A stretch of 64,000 bases of DNA from Thalassobaculum_A sp040219615 (GCF_040219615.1 NZ_JAVJSE010000041.1:62001-126000); one strand, 5' to 3'. Numbered from the stretch's first letter, positions 45,387 through 54,551 are shown. Notes: generated from the sequence alone by a model not told the origin. Program-made: numbers and translations.

Positions 45387-46417
45387 GTCGCCGGGCTCCG
45401 GTTGGTGATCGCCACCAGGGCTTCCAGCTTGGCCTTCGCCCTGCCGCCGTCGATGATCTCCGCGGCCATCGCCACGCCGCCCTTCATGTCCGCCGCCCTG
45501 CCGGCGACGATCAGCGCGCCGGCGGCGTTCATCAGCACGATGTCGCGATACGGGCCGGGCACGCCGTCCAGCACGGCCCTGAGCGCGGTGGCGTTGTGCT
45601 CCGGGTCGCCGCCGCGCACCTGGTCGAGGGTCGCGCGCGGCAGGCCGGCGTCCTCCGGGCTGATCTCGAAAGTCTCGATCCGGCCGTCCTGCAGCGAGGC
45701 GACGGTGGTGATACCGGTGGTGGTGATCTCGTCCAGGCCGTCGCCGTGCATCACCCAGGCCCGCTCGGAGCCGAGCTTCAGCAGGGTCTCGGCCATCGGC
45801 ACCACCCAGTCCTTGGAGAACACGCCGATCAGCTGGTGCCGGACCCCGCCGGGGTTGGAGAGCGGGCCGAGGATGTTGAAGATCGTGCGGGTGCCGAGCT
45901 CGACCCGGGTGCCGCCGACATGGCGCATGGCGCTGTGGTGGCGCGGCGCCATGAAGAAGCAGATGCCGGCCTCGTCGAGGGCGGCCTTCACCAGGCTCAT
46001 GTCGCAGTCGATGTTGACGCCCAGATGGGTCAGCACGTCGGCCGCCCCGGCCCGCGACGACAGCGCCCGGTTGCCGTGCTTCGCCACCACCACGCCGGCC
46101 CCGGCCACCACGAACGCCGCCGCGGTCGAGATGTTGTAGGTCTTGGTGCCGTCGCCGCCTGTGCCGACGGTGTCGATCGCGCCGACCGGGGTCGGGATCC
46201 GCAGCATCTTGGCCCGCATGGTGCGGGCGGCCCCGGTGATTTCCGCCACCGTCTCGCCGCGCACCCTGAGCGCCATCAGGAAGCCGCCCATCTGCGACGG
46301 GGTGGCGTTGCCCGACATGATGATGTCGAAGGCCAGCTCGGCCTCGGTCTCGGTCAGCGTCGTGCCGTCCGCCACGCGGGCGAGCAGCGCCTTCATATCC
46401 TGGATGTCACCGGTCAT
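45383..46417 (-). CDS. trpD: Anthranilate phosphoribosyltransferase
   Basis: TrpD (344 residues) joins anthranilate to PRPP. The PRPP-binding DTVGTGGDGTKTYNIST, VVAKHGNRALSSRAGAADVL and NILGPLSNPGGVRHQLIGV segments are all standard. The ATG at 46417 lies eight bases after the trpG stop; its ribosome site is weak, so coupling to trpG translation is likely. Confidence 0.96.
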   Translation of the reverse strand: MTGDIQDMKALLARVADGTTLTETEAELAFDIIMSGNATPSQMGGFLMALRVRGETVAEITGAARTMRAKMLRIPTPVGAIDTVGTGGDGTKTYNISTAAAFVVAGAGVVVAKHGNRALSSRAGAADVLTHLGVNIDCDMSLVKAALDEAGICFFMAPRHHSAMRHVGGTRVELGTRTIFNILGPLSNPGGVRHQLIGVFSKDWVVPMAETLLKLGSERAWVMHGDGLDEITTTGITTVASLQDGRIETFEISPEDAGLPRATLDQVRGGDPEHNATALRAVLDGVPGPYRDIVLMNAAGALIVAGRAADMKGGVAMAAEIIDGGRAKAKLEALVAITNRSPAT

Positions 46418-46425
46418 TTTCGTCT

Positions 46426-47064
46426 TCAGCCGTCGGTCCCGGTCCGTTTCAGGCGCGCCTCGATCTCCTCGACGGGCTGGATCGGGGTGCCGTTGAAGCC
46501 GGCGAGACGCAGGAAGTTGGCAAGCAGTCGATGGCCATGCTCGGAGGCGATGCTCTCCGGATGGAACTGGACGCCCCAGCACGGGTAGTCACGGTGCTTC
46601 AGCCCCATGATCACCCCGTCGTCGGTCCAGGCCGTCTTGTCCAGCACGCTCGGCCATCGCTCGTCGCCCACGACCAGCGAGTGATACCGGGTCACGTCGA
46701 AACTGCGCGGCAGGCCCTCGAACAGGCCCTGGCCGTCGGTGTGCACCGTCGAGACCTTGCCGTGCATCGGCACCGGGCCTCGCCGCACCACGCCGCCGAA
46801 CACCTGGCCCATGGTCTGGTGGCCCAGGCAGACGCCCAGCATCGGCACCTTCGGCGCCAGCCGCTCGACCAGCTCGACGCAGATGCCGGCCCGGTCCGGA
46901 TCGCAGGGGCCCGGCGAGATCACGATGCCCTGCGGGTCCATGGCCTCGATCTGGTCGACGGTGATCCGGTCGTTGCGATGCACCTCGAACCGCGCACCGA
47001 GCTCCCCGAGGAAGTGGTACAGGTTGTAGGTGAAGCTGTCGTAGTTATCGATCAGAAGAAACAT
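46426..47064 (-). CDS. trpG: Anthranilate synthase glutamine amidotransferase subunit
   Basis: TrpG (212 residues), class I glutamine amidotransferase that supplies ammonia to TrpE. LLIDNYDSFTYNL starts the protein; nucleophile Cys is in MLGVCLGHQTMGQVFGG and the His-Glu pair in WGVQFHPESI. TrpE is not next door, so trpG leads a trpG-trpD-trpC run; the same subunit may also serve PabB. The 89-base gap upstream is shared with a divergent deacetylase gene. Confidence 0.94.
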   Translation of the reverse strand: MFLLIDNYDSFTYNLYHFLGELGARFEVHRNDRITVDQIEAMDPQGIVISPGPCDPDRAGICVELVERLAPKVPMLGVCLGHQTMGQVFGGVVRRGPVPMHGKVSTVHTDGQGLFEGLPRSFDVTRYHSLVVGDERWPSVLDKTAWTDDGVIMGLKHRDYPCWGVQFHPESIASEHGHRLLANFLRLAGFNGTPIQPVEEIEARLKRTGTDG

Positions 47065-47153
47065 TTCAGCGGCTTGTCAAAGTTTGTTAACATTGCGGCG
47101 CAACGAGATCACGCTACCTTATCAACCCGATCACCGGCACGGAAGCGACAAGG

Positions 47154-48293
47154 ATGGCGAGGCGACAGCGCCCGCAGAGCGGTCATCGGCGGTCGAAGCC
47201 GGCGCGTCCCGCGTGGCGACGCGCGGCGTTCGCGTTGTCCGGGGCCGTCGTCCTGTTCGGGGCCGGAATCGGTCTCGGCGCCTGGATCGCCCGGCCGTCC
47301 ACGGAACCGGCGCGCACCGCCGTGTCGCCGGGCCCGTCGGCCGTCCGGTCGACGACCGTGGCCACGGCTCCGCAGCGACCCGCACCGGCAGTCGCGACAC
47401 CGGTCGCGCCGGCGGTTCCGCTGCCGCGTCTGGCCGCCGTCGCCCCCGCCGTCCCGTTGCCGGTGACGCCGGCCGTGCCCGAGGGCGCGGCCGCCGCGCC
47501 CCGGCTGCAGGCTCCGGCCGCTTCCGGCGAGGCGGCCGATTCCCGCGAGGCGCCGGCCTGGCAGCGCTACGCGGCGGCGGCCGAGCCGGCCGAGGGCCGC
47601 CCGATGATCGCCATCGTCCTGGACGACCTCGGAATCGACAAGCGTCGCGGCCGGCGGGCGATCGAGCTGCCGGCGCCGGTGACGCTCGCCTTCCTGCCCT
47701 ACGCCACCGAGCTTGAGGAGCAGACCGTGCTGGCCCGCCAGCGCGGCCACGAACTGCTGGTTCACGTGCCGATGCAGCCGCACGGCCACAACTCGGATCC
47801 CGGCCCGAACGTGCTCGACGTCGACCTCGGCGTCGCCGAGCTGCGCGGCCGCATCGCCTGGAACCTGAAGCAGTTCGACGGCTATGTCGGCGTGAATAAC
47901 CACATGGGCAGCCGCTTCACCGAGAGCGAGGACGGCATGCGGTTGGTCGCGGAGGCCATGCGCGACCGCGGCCTGCTGTTCCTGGACTCGCTGACCTCGG
48001 GCCGGAGCGTCGGCGAGCAGGAGGCGCGCGCCGCCGGGGTTCCGACCACCCGCCGCGACGTGTTCCTGGACAACACCGACACCGCCGCCGAGGTCGAATT
48101 GCGGCTGGCGCAGACCGAGCGAGTCGCCCGCGAGACCGGCAGCGCGATCGCCATCGGCCATCCCCGCGACGCCACCCTGAATGTGCTGGAGGCCTGGATC
48201 CCGAAAGCCCGCGCCGCCGGTTTCGTGATCGTGCCGCTGACCGCGGTCGTCGCGGCCCGGGCCGCCGCAGGCCTGCAGCAGGCCAGACGCTAG
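47154..48293 (+). CDS. YibQ-like divergent polysaccharide deacetylase family protein
   Basis: A 379-residue protein with one N-terminal membrane anchor (AAFALSGAVVLFGAGIGLGAW, about 25-45), a Pro/Ala-rich linker to about residue 140, and a C-terminal NodB-like barrel of the DUF610 group: IAIVLDDLGIDKRR, ELLVHVPMQPHGHN, GVNNHMGSRFTE, LLFLDSLTSGRS and AIAIGHP. It is probably periplasmic and cell-wall related; activity is unproven for the family. A TTG-started GNAT gene begins 10 bases later. Confidence 0.88.
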   Translation: MARRQRPQSGHRRSKPARPAWRRAAFALSGAVVLFGAGIGLGAWIARPSTEPARTAVSPGPSAVRSTTVATAPQRPAPAVATPVAPAVPLPRLAAVAPAVPLPVTPAVPEGAAAAPRLQAPAASGEAADSREAPAWQRYAAAAEPAEGRPMIAIVLDDLGIDKRRGRRAIELPAPVTLAFLPYATELEEQTVLARQRGHELLVHVPMQPHGHNSDPGPNVLDVDLGVAELRGRIAWNLKQFDGYVGVNNHMGSRFTESEDGMRLVAEAMRDRGLLFLDSLTSGRSVGEQEARAAGVPTTRRDVFLDNTDTAAEVELRLAQTERVARETGSAIAIGHPRDATLNVLEAWIPKARAAGFVIVPLTAVVAARAAAGLQQARR

Positions 48294-48303
48294 GGAGGGG
48301 GCC

Positions 48304-48774
48304 TTGGCTGCGAACGACACCGTTGCCTGGCACTGGTACCGCTGGGACGACCTGGACCGCGACCTGCTGTACGAGCTGCTGCGCGCCCGCCAGGACGTGT
48401 TCGTGGTCGAGCAGGACTGTGCGTATCCCGACCTCGACGGCAAGGATGCCATGGCCTGGCACCTGATCGGCCGCGACCGGCCGGATGCCACCGCACCGCT
48501 GCTGGCCTCGGCCCGGGTGTTCGCGCCCGGCGACTACTATCCAGAGGCGGCGATCGGCCGGATCCTGACGTCGCGGGAGGGCCGAGGCCGCGGGCTCGGC
48601 CGGGCGATCATGGTCGAGTGCCACCGCTTCGTCGCCGAGCGCTTCGATGCCGGGGTCCGGCTCAACGGCCAAGCCTACCTCAAGGATTTCTACGAGGGCC
48701 TCGGCTACCGGGTAGTGAAGGGCCCCTACGACGAGGACGGCATCCCGCACTACGAGATGCTGAGGCCGCGTTGA
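48304..48774 (+). CDS. ElaA-like GNAT acetyltransferase
   Basis: A 156-residue GNAT-fold protein of the ElaA group, recognised by LLYELLRARQDVFVVEQDC near the N-terminus, the acetyl-CoA loop REGRGRGLGRAIM, and the C-terminal YEGLGYRVV and PHYEML segments. Substrate unknown. It starts with TTG directly behind GGGAGGGGG, the best ribosome site in this stretch, and follows the deacetylase by 10 bases. Confidence 0.9.
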   Translation: MAANDTVAWHWYRWDDLDRDLLYELLRARQDVFVVEQDCAYPDLDGKDAMAWHLIGRDRPDATAPLLASARVFAPGDYYPEAAIGRILTSREGRGRGLGRAIMVECHRFVAERFDAGVRLNGQAYLKDFYEGLGYRVVKGPYDEDGIPHYEMLRPR

Positions 48775-48837
48775 CCCGGCCGGACAGTTCGGCCGACGCC
48801 GAAGCATCGGCGCCTGGCCGGGCATAGTCTCGGCCTC

Positions 48838-49596
48838 ATGGACAGCGTTTCCCTGATCGATCCAGCGACCCTGGCCCTGGTGGTCGGCGTTCTCCTCCTG
48901 GCCGGCACCGTCAAGGGCGTCGTCGGGCTCGGCCTGCCGACGGTGACCTTGGCGCTGCTGACCGCCACCATCGGGCTGGAGGCGGCGGTCGCGATCATGC
49001 TGCTGCCGTCGCTGGTCACCAATCTCTGGCAGGCGCTGGCCGGCGACGGCTTCGCGGTGCTGCTGCGGCGGCTGTGGCCGTTCCTGGCGGCGCTCGCCGC
49101 CGGCACCGTGCTGGCCAGCGCCGCGCCCACGCTGATCGCGATTCCGATCCTGACCATGGTGCTGGGGTTGTCGATCGCGGCGTACGGCGCGCTCGGCCTG
49201 GCGACCCCGCCCTGGTCGGTGCCGCCGCGCTGGGAGCGGCCGCTGTCGCCGCCGATGGGGCTTGCCACCGGGATCCTCACCGGCATGACCGGGTCGTTCG
49301 TGATCCCCGCGGTGCCCTATCTGCAGGCCCTCGGCCTGCCGCGCGACCGCCTGGTGCAGGCCATGGGCATGACCTTCCTGGTCGCGACCGTCTCGCTCGG
49401 CGTCGGACTCGGCGGCCACGGGCTGCTTCCGGGTAGCCTGGCATTGCTGTCGGCCGTTGCGGTGCTGCCGGCGCTGCTCGGCATGGAGATGGGGCGCCGG
49501 TTGCGCGGCCGTCTGTCGGAACGCCGCTTCCGGCAGGCGCTGTTCACGGCGCTGCTGCTGCTCGGCCTGTGGATCCTGGCGAAGCCCTGGATATGA
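48838..49596 (+). CDS. TSUP (TauE/SafE) family membrane transporter
   Basis: A 252-residue permease with about eight hydrophobic helices. The repeated TSUP core motif appears as GTVKGVVGLGLPTVTLALL in the first half and GILTGMTGSFVIPAVPYLQ-like sequence in the second half. The family exports sulfite, sulfoacetate or other small anions. Substrate cannot be told and no sulfur genes are adjacent. Confidence 0.9.
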   Translation: MDSVSLIDPATLALVVGVLLLAGTVKGVVGLGLPTVTLALLTATIGLEAAVAIMLLPSLVTNLWQALAGDGFAVLLRRLWPFLAALAAGTVLASAAPTLIAIPILTMVLGLSIAAYGALGLATPPWSVPPRWERPLSPPMGLATGILTGMTGSFVIPAVPYLQALGLPRDRLVQAMGMTFLVATVSLGVGLGGHGLLPGSLALLSAVAVLPALLGMEMGRRLRGRLSERRFRQALFTALLLLGLWILAKPWI

Positions 49597-49624
49597 GCGG
49601 CGCGAGGCGCTAGCCTCCGCCGCC

Positions 49625-50347
49625 ATGGACGCATCGACCCCGCCTGCCGCCCCCCGGATCCCGCTGCCCGTCGAGCCCGCGAACGCGGTCGAGGAGGCGG
49701 TGTCCCAGCGTCGCTCGGTGCGCGCCTTCCTGGACACCCCGGTGCCGCGGGAAACCATCGAGCGGATCCTGGCGCTGGCGGCACGGGCGCCGTCCGGCAC
49801 CAACATGCAGCCCTGGAAGGTGCATGTGCTGACCGGGGCGGCCCGCGACCGGCTGTGCGACGCCGTGGTCGCCGCCTTCGACGGGCCCGAGAAGCACGAC
49901 AACGAATGGGCCTACTATCCCAAGGAGTTCCGCGAGCCGTATTTGGCGCGCCGCCGCAAGGTCGGCTGGGACCTGTACGGGCTGCTCGGCATCGCCCGCG
50001 GCGAGGCGGAACGCATGCACGCCCAGCACGGCCGCAACTTCCGGTTCTTCGACGCGTCGGTCGGGATGATCTTCACGATCGACCGGCACCTGGAGATCGG
50101 CTCCTGGCTGGACTACGGCATGTTCCTGCAGAACGTCATGATCCTGGCCCGCAGCCATGGCCTGGAGACCTGTCCGCAGGCCGCCTTCGCCGCCTACCAC
50201 AAGGTGATCCGCGCCGAGTTGGCCCTCGACGACGAGCAGGTGGTGGTCGGCGGCCTTTCGCTCGGATACGCCGACTGGTCGGCGGTAGAGAACACCCTGG
50301 TCACCGAGCGCGTCCCGCTCGAGGACTTCGTGACGTTCCGGGAGTAG
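49625..50347 (+). CDS. Nitroreductase family protein
   Basis: A 240-residue flavin enzyme. The FMN-binding N-terminal RRSVRAFLDTPV and ARAPSGTNMQPWKVHV segments and the C-terminal GGLSLGYAD are typical of nitroreductases that reduce nitroaromatics or quinones with NAD(P)H. The internal insertion LARRRKVGWDLYGLLGI resembles the PnbA-like subgroup. The ATG at 49625 fits the family N-terminus. It converges on the IclR gene with a 15-base gap. Confidence 0.9.
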   Translation: MDASTPPAAPRIPLPVEPANAVEEAVSQRRSVRAFLDTPVPRETIERILALAARAPSGTNMQPWKVHVLTGAARDRLCDAVVAAFDGPEKHDNEWAYYPKEFREPYLARRRKVGWDLYGLLGIARGEAERMHAQHGRNFRFFDASVGMIFTIDRHLEIGSWLDYGMFLQNVMILARSHGLETCPQAAFAAYHKVIRAELALDDEQVVVGGLSLGYADWSAVENTLVTERVPLEDFVTFRE

Positions 50348-50362
50348 GGCCCGGCGTCTACA

Positions 50363-51154
50363 TCAGTCCGGGTCGTTGCGCGCCAGGTCCTTCGCCAGCC
50401 GTTCCGCCGCCGCCTGCAGCGGTTCCAGCAGCGTCGCGACCGCGCGTTCCGGGGTCAGGGCGTTCAGCAGGTACAGGGTGTTCATGGCGGCGTAGACCCG
50501 GCCGTCGCGCATGATCGGCACGCCGATGCTGGAGATCATGTCGTCGTATTCCCGCGACGCGTAGCTCGGCGACATCTCGGCATAGCCGCGCTCGCGGATT
50601 CCGGCGAATGCCCGCTCCGCCTCGGCCGGGTTGCGGGCCAGGTCGTTCCATGGCGCCGGGTCGTCGGCCATGCGGGCCAGGAACGCCTCGCGCTCGGCCG
50701 TCCCGCAATGCGCCATGTAGGACAGCCCGAGGCTGGTGCCGAGCACCGGCGCCCGGTAGCCGGGCCGGCGGTTCAGGAACATCGGCCCGGGCTCGCGCGA
50801 GGTCTCCACCACCAGCATGGAATCGTGGTCGAACAGGGCCACGTCCGACGGCCAGCCGACCGTCGTGCGGAACGCCGCCAGCGCCGGCGCGACGATGGTC
50901 CCGACCGCCCGGTGGCGATCGTAGCCGGCGCTGAGCTGCAGGGTCTTGCCGGTGACCTGCCAGCTGCGGCGGTCGTCGTCGCGCACCACGAAGCCGGCAT
51001 GCTCCAGGGTCTCCAGCATCCGCAGGATCGTGGACTTGTCGAAGCCGGTGAGGCGGTGGATCTCGGCCAGCGACGCGCGGCTGCCGAGCCGGCTGGTCGC
51101 CGCCAGCACCTCGAGGCCGCGCAGGGTGGCGGTGACCGGGCGATAGCTGGGCAT
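50363..51154 (-). CDS. IclR family transcriptional regulator
   Basis: A 263-residue regulator: N-terminal winged helix-turn-helix (SLAEIHRLTGFDKSTILRML, about residues 28-47) and a C-terminal IclR effector-binding domain (YRAPVLGTSLGLSYMAHCGT and SIGVPIMRDGRVYAAMN). It is divergent from an eight-gene catabolic run beginning at 51281 and most likely controls it in response to a pathway acid. A palindromic AT-rich stretch lies in the gap between them. Confidence 0.92.
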   Translation of the reverse strand: MPSYRPVTATLRGLEVLAATSRLGSRASLAEIHRLTGFDKSTILRMLETLEHAGFVVRDDDRRSWQVTGKTLQLSAGYDRHRAVGTIVAPALAAFRTTVGWPSDVALFDHDSMLVVETSREPGPMFLNRRPGYRAPVLGTSLGLSYMAHCGTAEREAFLARMADDPAPWNDLARNPAEAERAFAGIRERGYAEMSPSYASREYDDMISSIGVPIMRDGRVYAAMNTLYLLNALTPERAVATLLEPLQAAAERLAKDLARNDPD

Positions 51155-51193
51155 GCGCGCACCGTGCCGTTGCCAGACAGGGTGGCTCTACGA

Positions 51194-51220
51194 TATTTCA
51201 ACAGATGAGAAAAGCTTTCA
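51194..51220. promoter_or_regulatory. Candidate IclR operator
   Basis: An AT-rich patch in the 126-base divergent gap contains TATTTCA, then TGAGAAAAGCTTTCA with a perfect eight-base palindrome AAAGCTTT at 51211-51218 and flanking TTTCA/TGA-type arms. IclR-family operators are imperfect palindromes of this size; assignment is by position. Confidence 0.35.
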
Positions 51221-51280
51221 TTTACTTGGATCGGTGCGGCGCTAAGGTGCGGGCGCATTCCGGCTCGGGAGGAGACCACC

Positions 51281-52441
51281 GTGGATTTCAGGCTGACCGA
51301 CGACCAGCAGCGCCTGCGCGACACCGCGCGCGCCTTCGCGACCGGCGAGATGACCGAGGTCGCCAAGCGGTTGGAGGCCGAGGACGAGGCGCTGCCGAAG
51401 GAGTGGATCCAGCGCTACGCCGAAATGGGCTTCCTCGGCATCAACGTCGCCGAGCAGTATGGCGGGCTGGGCCTCGGCAACCTTGAGGCGCTGATCGTGC
51501 TCGAGGAGTTCGCCAAGGTGTCGCCGGCGGTGGCGTTCCCGATCTTCGAGAGCGCCGTCGGCCCGGTGCGGGCGGTCGAGCACTTCGCCGGGTCGGCGCT
51601 GGCGAAGCGGGTAGTCCCGCAGGTCTGTTCCGGCGACCTGGTGTGCGCCGTCGCGATGTCGGAGCCGGACGCCGGCACCGCGCTGACCGACCTGAAGACC
51701 AAGGCGGTCGAGGACGGCGACCACTTCGTCCTGAACGGCCAGAAGCGCTGGTGCTCGGGCGGCGGCCATGCCGACGCCTATGTGGTCTACACCAAGCTGT
51801 CGGACGCGCCGGGCGCAAAGGGCATCGGCGCGCTGTACGTAGAGAAGGGCATGGCCGGCGTGTCGTTCGGCGAGCGCGAGCGGCTGATGGGGTTCCGCGG
51901 TATCCCGTCGGCCGACATCTTCTTCGACGACGTGCGGGTCCCGAAGGACAACCTGATCGTCCCGGCCGGCGGCTTCCGCCAGCTGATGGAGGCGTTCGAC
52001 CTGGAGCGCTGCGGCAACGCCACCATGTGCCTGGCGATCGCCCAGGCCGCCCTCGACCAGGCGCTGGCCTATGTCCAGGAGCGCAAGGCGTTCGGCAAGG
52101 CGCTGGTCGAGTTCCAGGCGGTGCAGATGAAGCTGGCCGAGATGGCGATGCGGGTCGAGGCCTCGCGGCTGCTGATCTGGCGGGCCGCCAAGAACGCCGA
52201 GGACGGCCTGCCGAGCGTTCTCGACAGCTCGCTCGCCAAGTGCTTCGCTAATGAGATGGTGCGCGACGTCGCCGGGGCCGGGCTGCAGGTGATGGGCGCC
52301 TACGGCTACGCGAAGGAGTACGGCATGGAGCAGAAACTTCGCGACGCCTGGGGCTGGGGCATCGCCGGCGGCGCCATCGACATCCAGAAGACCAACATCG
52401 CGGCGGCGCTGGTCGGCCGGCGCTTCGACCAGCGGCGGTGA
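51281..52441 (+). CDS. Acyl-CoA dehydrogenase with isovaleryl-type catalytic base position
   Basis: A 386-residue FAD acyl-CoA dehydrogenase with MSEPDAGTALTDLKT and ERKAFGKALVEFQAVQ. The usual C-terminal base (E in I-Y-E-G-T) is absent: the segment reads IAGGAIDIQK with Gly363 there. A Glu is present at 242 in FDLERCGNA, the place where isovaleryl-CoA and long-chain dehydrogenases carry the base, so activity is probably kept. GTG start behind GGGAGGAG. First gene of the IclR-facing run; the stop overlaps the possible start of the next gene. Confidence 0.92.
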   Translation: MDFRLTDDQQRLRDTARAFATGEMTEVAKRLEAEDEALPKEWIQRYAEMGFLGINVAEQYGGLGLGNLEALIVLEEFAKVSPAVAFPIFESAVGPVRAVEHFAGSALAKRVVPQVCSGDLVCAVAMSEPDAGTALTDLKTKAVEDGDHFVLNGQKRWCSGGGHADAYVVYTKLSDAPGAKGIGALYVEKGMAGVSFGERERLMGFRGIPSADIFFDDVRVPKDNLIVPAGGFRQLMEAFDLERCGNATMCLAIAQAALDQALAYVQERKAFGKALVEFQAVQMKLAEMAMRVEASRLLIWRAAKNAEDGLPSVLDSSLAKCFANEMVRDVAGAGLQVMGAYGYAKEYGMEQKLRDAWGWGIAGGAIDIQKTNIAAALVGRRFDQRR

Positions 52442-52455
52442 CCGGGAGCGCGTCC

Positions 52456-53625
52456 ATGTTCCTGCCGCTGTCCGGGCTGCGGGTGATCGACATCACGTCG
52501 ATCATCTACGGGCCCTATGCCACCCAGATCCTGGGCGACCTGGGCGCCGACGTGATCAAGGTCGAGCCACCCGAAGGCGACGCCACCCGGGTGCTCGGCC
52601 CGGCCCGCAACCCGGGCATGGCGGCGGTCTATCTCGGCTCCAACCGGAACAAGCGCAGCCTGGTGCTGGACCTGAAGAAGCCGGCTGCCAAGGAGGCGTT
52701 GTGGCGGCTGGTCGACGGCGCCGACGCCCTGGTCCACAACATGCGGCCGCAGAAGATGGCGGCGTTCGGCTTCGACCCGGACGCCGTGATGGCGCGCAAC
52801 CCGAAGATCGTCTACGGCGGGCTGCACGGCTACCGAGAGGACGGACCCTATGCCGGGCGGCCGGCCTATGACGACGTGATCCAGGGCGAGTCCGGCTTCG
52901 CCGGCACCTTCACCGCCCGCGACGGCGCGCCGGTCCTGGCCCCGACCATCGTCGCCGACAAGAGCGCGGCGCTGCTGGCCAGCACCGGGCTGGTGGCGGC
53001 GCTGTTCCAGAAGTTCCGCACCGGCAAGGGCGTCTACGTCGAGATCTCGATGTTCGAGAGCATGGTCGGCTACACCCTGGTCGAGCACCAGTCCGGCGCC
53101 ACCTTCTCGCCGCCCGAGGGGCCGATGGGCTACGCCCGCGCGCTGTCGCGGCAGCGCCGACCGCACGCCACCAGCGACGGCTTCATCTGCATGCTGCCCT
53201 ACACCGACAAGCAGTGGGGCCGGTTCTGGGAGATGGTCGGGACGCCGGAGCGCTCGGCTGAACCGCGCTTCGAGAGCATCGCCGCCCGGTCGCGCAACAT
53301 CGACGAGCTGTACGCCATCGCCGGCGCCGAGGTGATCAAGCGGACCACCGCGGAATGGCTCGACGCGCTGCGCGCCGCCGAGATCCCCTGCGGCCCGGTG
53401 AATACCCTGGAGGCCCTGCGCGACGACCCGCAGCTCCGGGCCATCGGGTTCTTCCGGCCGTTCCAGCACCCCAGCGAGGGCGCGCTGGAGATCCCGGACA
53501 GCGCGTTCCGCTTCGACCGCCAGTCGCTGCCGGTGCGGCACCACCAGCCGCGGCTCGGCGAGCAGAGCCGCGAGGTGCTGCGCGAGGCCGGGCTGAGCGA
53601 GGCCGAGATCGACGCGGCGTTGTAG
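52456..53625 (+). CDS. CaiB/BaiF (family III) CoA-transferase, copy 1
   Basis: A 389-residue family III CoA-transferase. The N-terminal LSGLRVIDITSIIYGPYATQ, GADVIKVEPPEGD and NRNKRSLVLDLK segments are diagnostic; the catalytic Asp should be Asp168 in TIVADKSAAL. It moves CoA between carboxylic acids; the substrate is unknown. I chose ATG 52456 with GGGAG upstream; a GTG at 52438 overlapping the previous stop is the alternative. Cotranscribed with the acyl-CoA dehydrogenase. Confidence 0.93.
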   Translation: MFLPLSGLRVIDITSIIYGPYATQILGDLGADVIKVEPPEGDATRVLGPARNPGMAAVYLGSNRNKRSLVLDLKKPAAKEALWRLVDGADALVHNMRPQKMAAFGFDPDAVMARNPKIVYGGLHGYREDGPYAGRPAYDDVIQGESGFAGTFTARDGAPVLAPTIVADKSAALLASTGLVAALFQKFRTGKGVYVEISMFESMVGYTLVEHQSGATFSPPEGPMGYARALSRQRRPHATSDGFICMLPYTDKQWGRFWEMVGTPERSAEPRFESIAARSRNIDELYAIAGAEVIKRTTAEWLDALRAAEIPCGPVNTLEALRDDPQLRAIGFFRPFQHPSEGALEIPDSAFRFDRQSLPVRHHQPRLGEQSREVLREAGLSEAEIDAAL

Positions 53626-53656
53626 GATCCAGGAAGAGACCTTCGGGAGAGAACGC

Positions 53657-54451
53657 ATGAGCAAGGGACGCATCGCCGTCGTGACCGGTGGCGCCAGCGG
53701 GATCGGGCAGGCGACCGCCGAGAAGCTGGCGGCCGCCGGCGAGGTAGTGGTGATCGCCGACCGCAACGCCGAGGCCGCGGAGAAGGTGGCCGAGGACCTG
53801 CGGCGGACCGGTGCTGTCGCCCACGCCCGCGTCGTCGACGTGGCCGACGACAAGGCGGTCGAGGACCTGTTCGACGACGTCGAGCACGCGATCGGGCCGG
53901 TCGGCGCGGTGGTGCACTCCGCCGGCATCCTGCAGAACGCGGTGACCACCGAGCGCATGGACCGGGCCGAGGCCGACCGGGTGATGGACGTGAACTACCG
54001 CGGCACCTGGTCGGTCAACGTTGCCGCCGCCCGCCGCATGAAGGCGCGGCAGGCCGGCGCCATCGTCAATCTCGCCTCGATCAACAGCTTCGCGGTGATG
54101 CCGATCCCGGCCTACAACATCTCCAAGGTGGCGGTCCGGCACCTGACCGAGATCCTGGCCTGCGAGTACGGCATCCACGGCATCCGGGTGAACGCGGTGG
54201 CGCCGACCTACACCATCACCCCGGCGATCCAGGCGCGCATCGACAGCGGCCACCGCGACCCCGAGAAGATCAAGGATTCCGGGGCGCTCAAGATGCTGGT
54301 GTACCCGCGCCACATCGCCGACGGCATCGTCTTCCTGCTGTCCGACCAGGCCGCCGCGATCACCGGCGTCACGCTTCCGATCGACGCCGGCTGGACCGTC
54401 GCCCAGGCCTACAACGGCTATCCGGCGGCGATCGAGGGCTTCGGGCAGTAG
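53657..54451 (+). CDS. SDR family oxidoreductase, copy 1
   Basis: A 264-residue short-chain dehydrogenase. NAD(P) motif TGGASGIGQAT (10-20), NAG-like HSAGILQNAV, catalytic Ser in IVNLASINSF, and YNISK carrying the Tyr-Lys pair are present. An acidic residue (VIADRN) after beta-2 favours NAD over NADP. In this locus it probably oxidises a hydroxyacyl-CoA or alcohol intermediate. It starts 31 bases after the CoA-transferase, behind GGGAGAG. Confidence 0.92.
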   Translation: MSKGRIAVVTGGASGIGQATAEKLAAAGEVVVIADRNAEAAEKVAEDLRRTGAVAHARVVDVADDKAVEDLFDDVEHAIGPVGAVVHSAGILQNAVTTERMDRAEADRVMDVNYRGTWSVNVAAARRMKARQAGAIVNLASINSFAVMPIPAYNISKVAVRHLTEILACEYGIHGIRVNAVAPTYTITPAIQARIDSGHRDPEKIKDSGALKMLVYPRHIADGIVFLLSDQAAAITGVTLPIDAGWTVAQAYNGYPAAIEGFGQ

Positions 54452-54551
54452 GCGGCATCTCCCGGCGGCGAACGGTGTCGCCACGTCCCGGGCGGTTGCC
54501 GCGCCGGTCGCCGGGGCGCAGAATTCGGACGATCTTCGGGAGGATCCTGCC

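Noticed and set aside
46426..47064. trpG considered as pabA rather than trpG
   Set aside because: The adjoining trpD and trpC and the conserved alphaproteobacterial order favour trpG, though a shared role with PabB remains possible.
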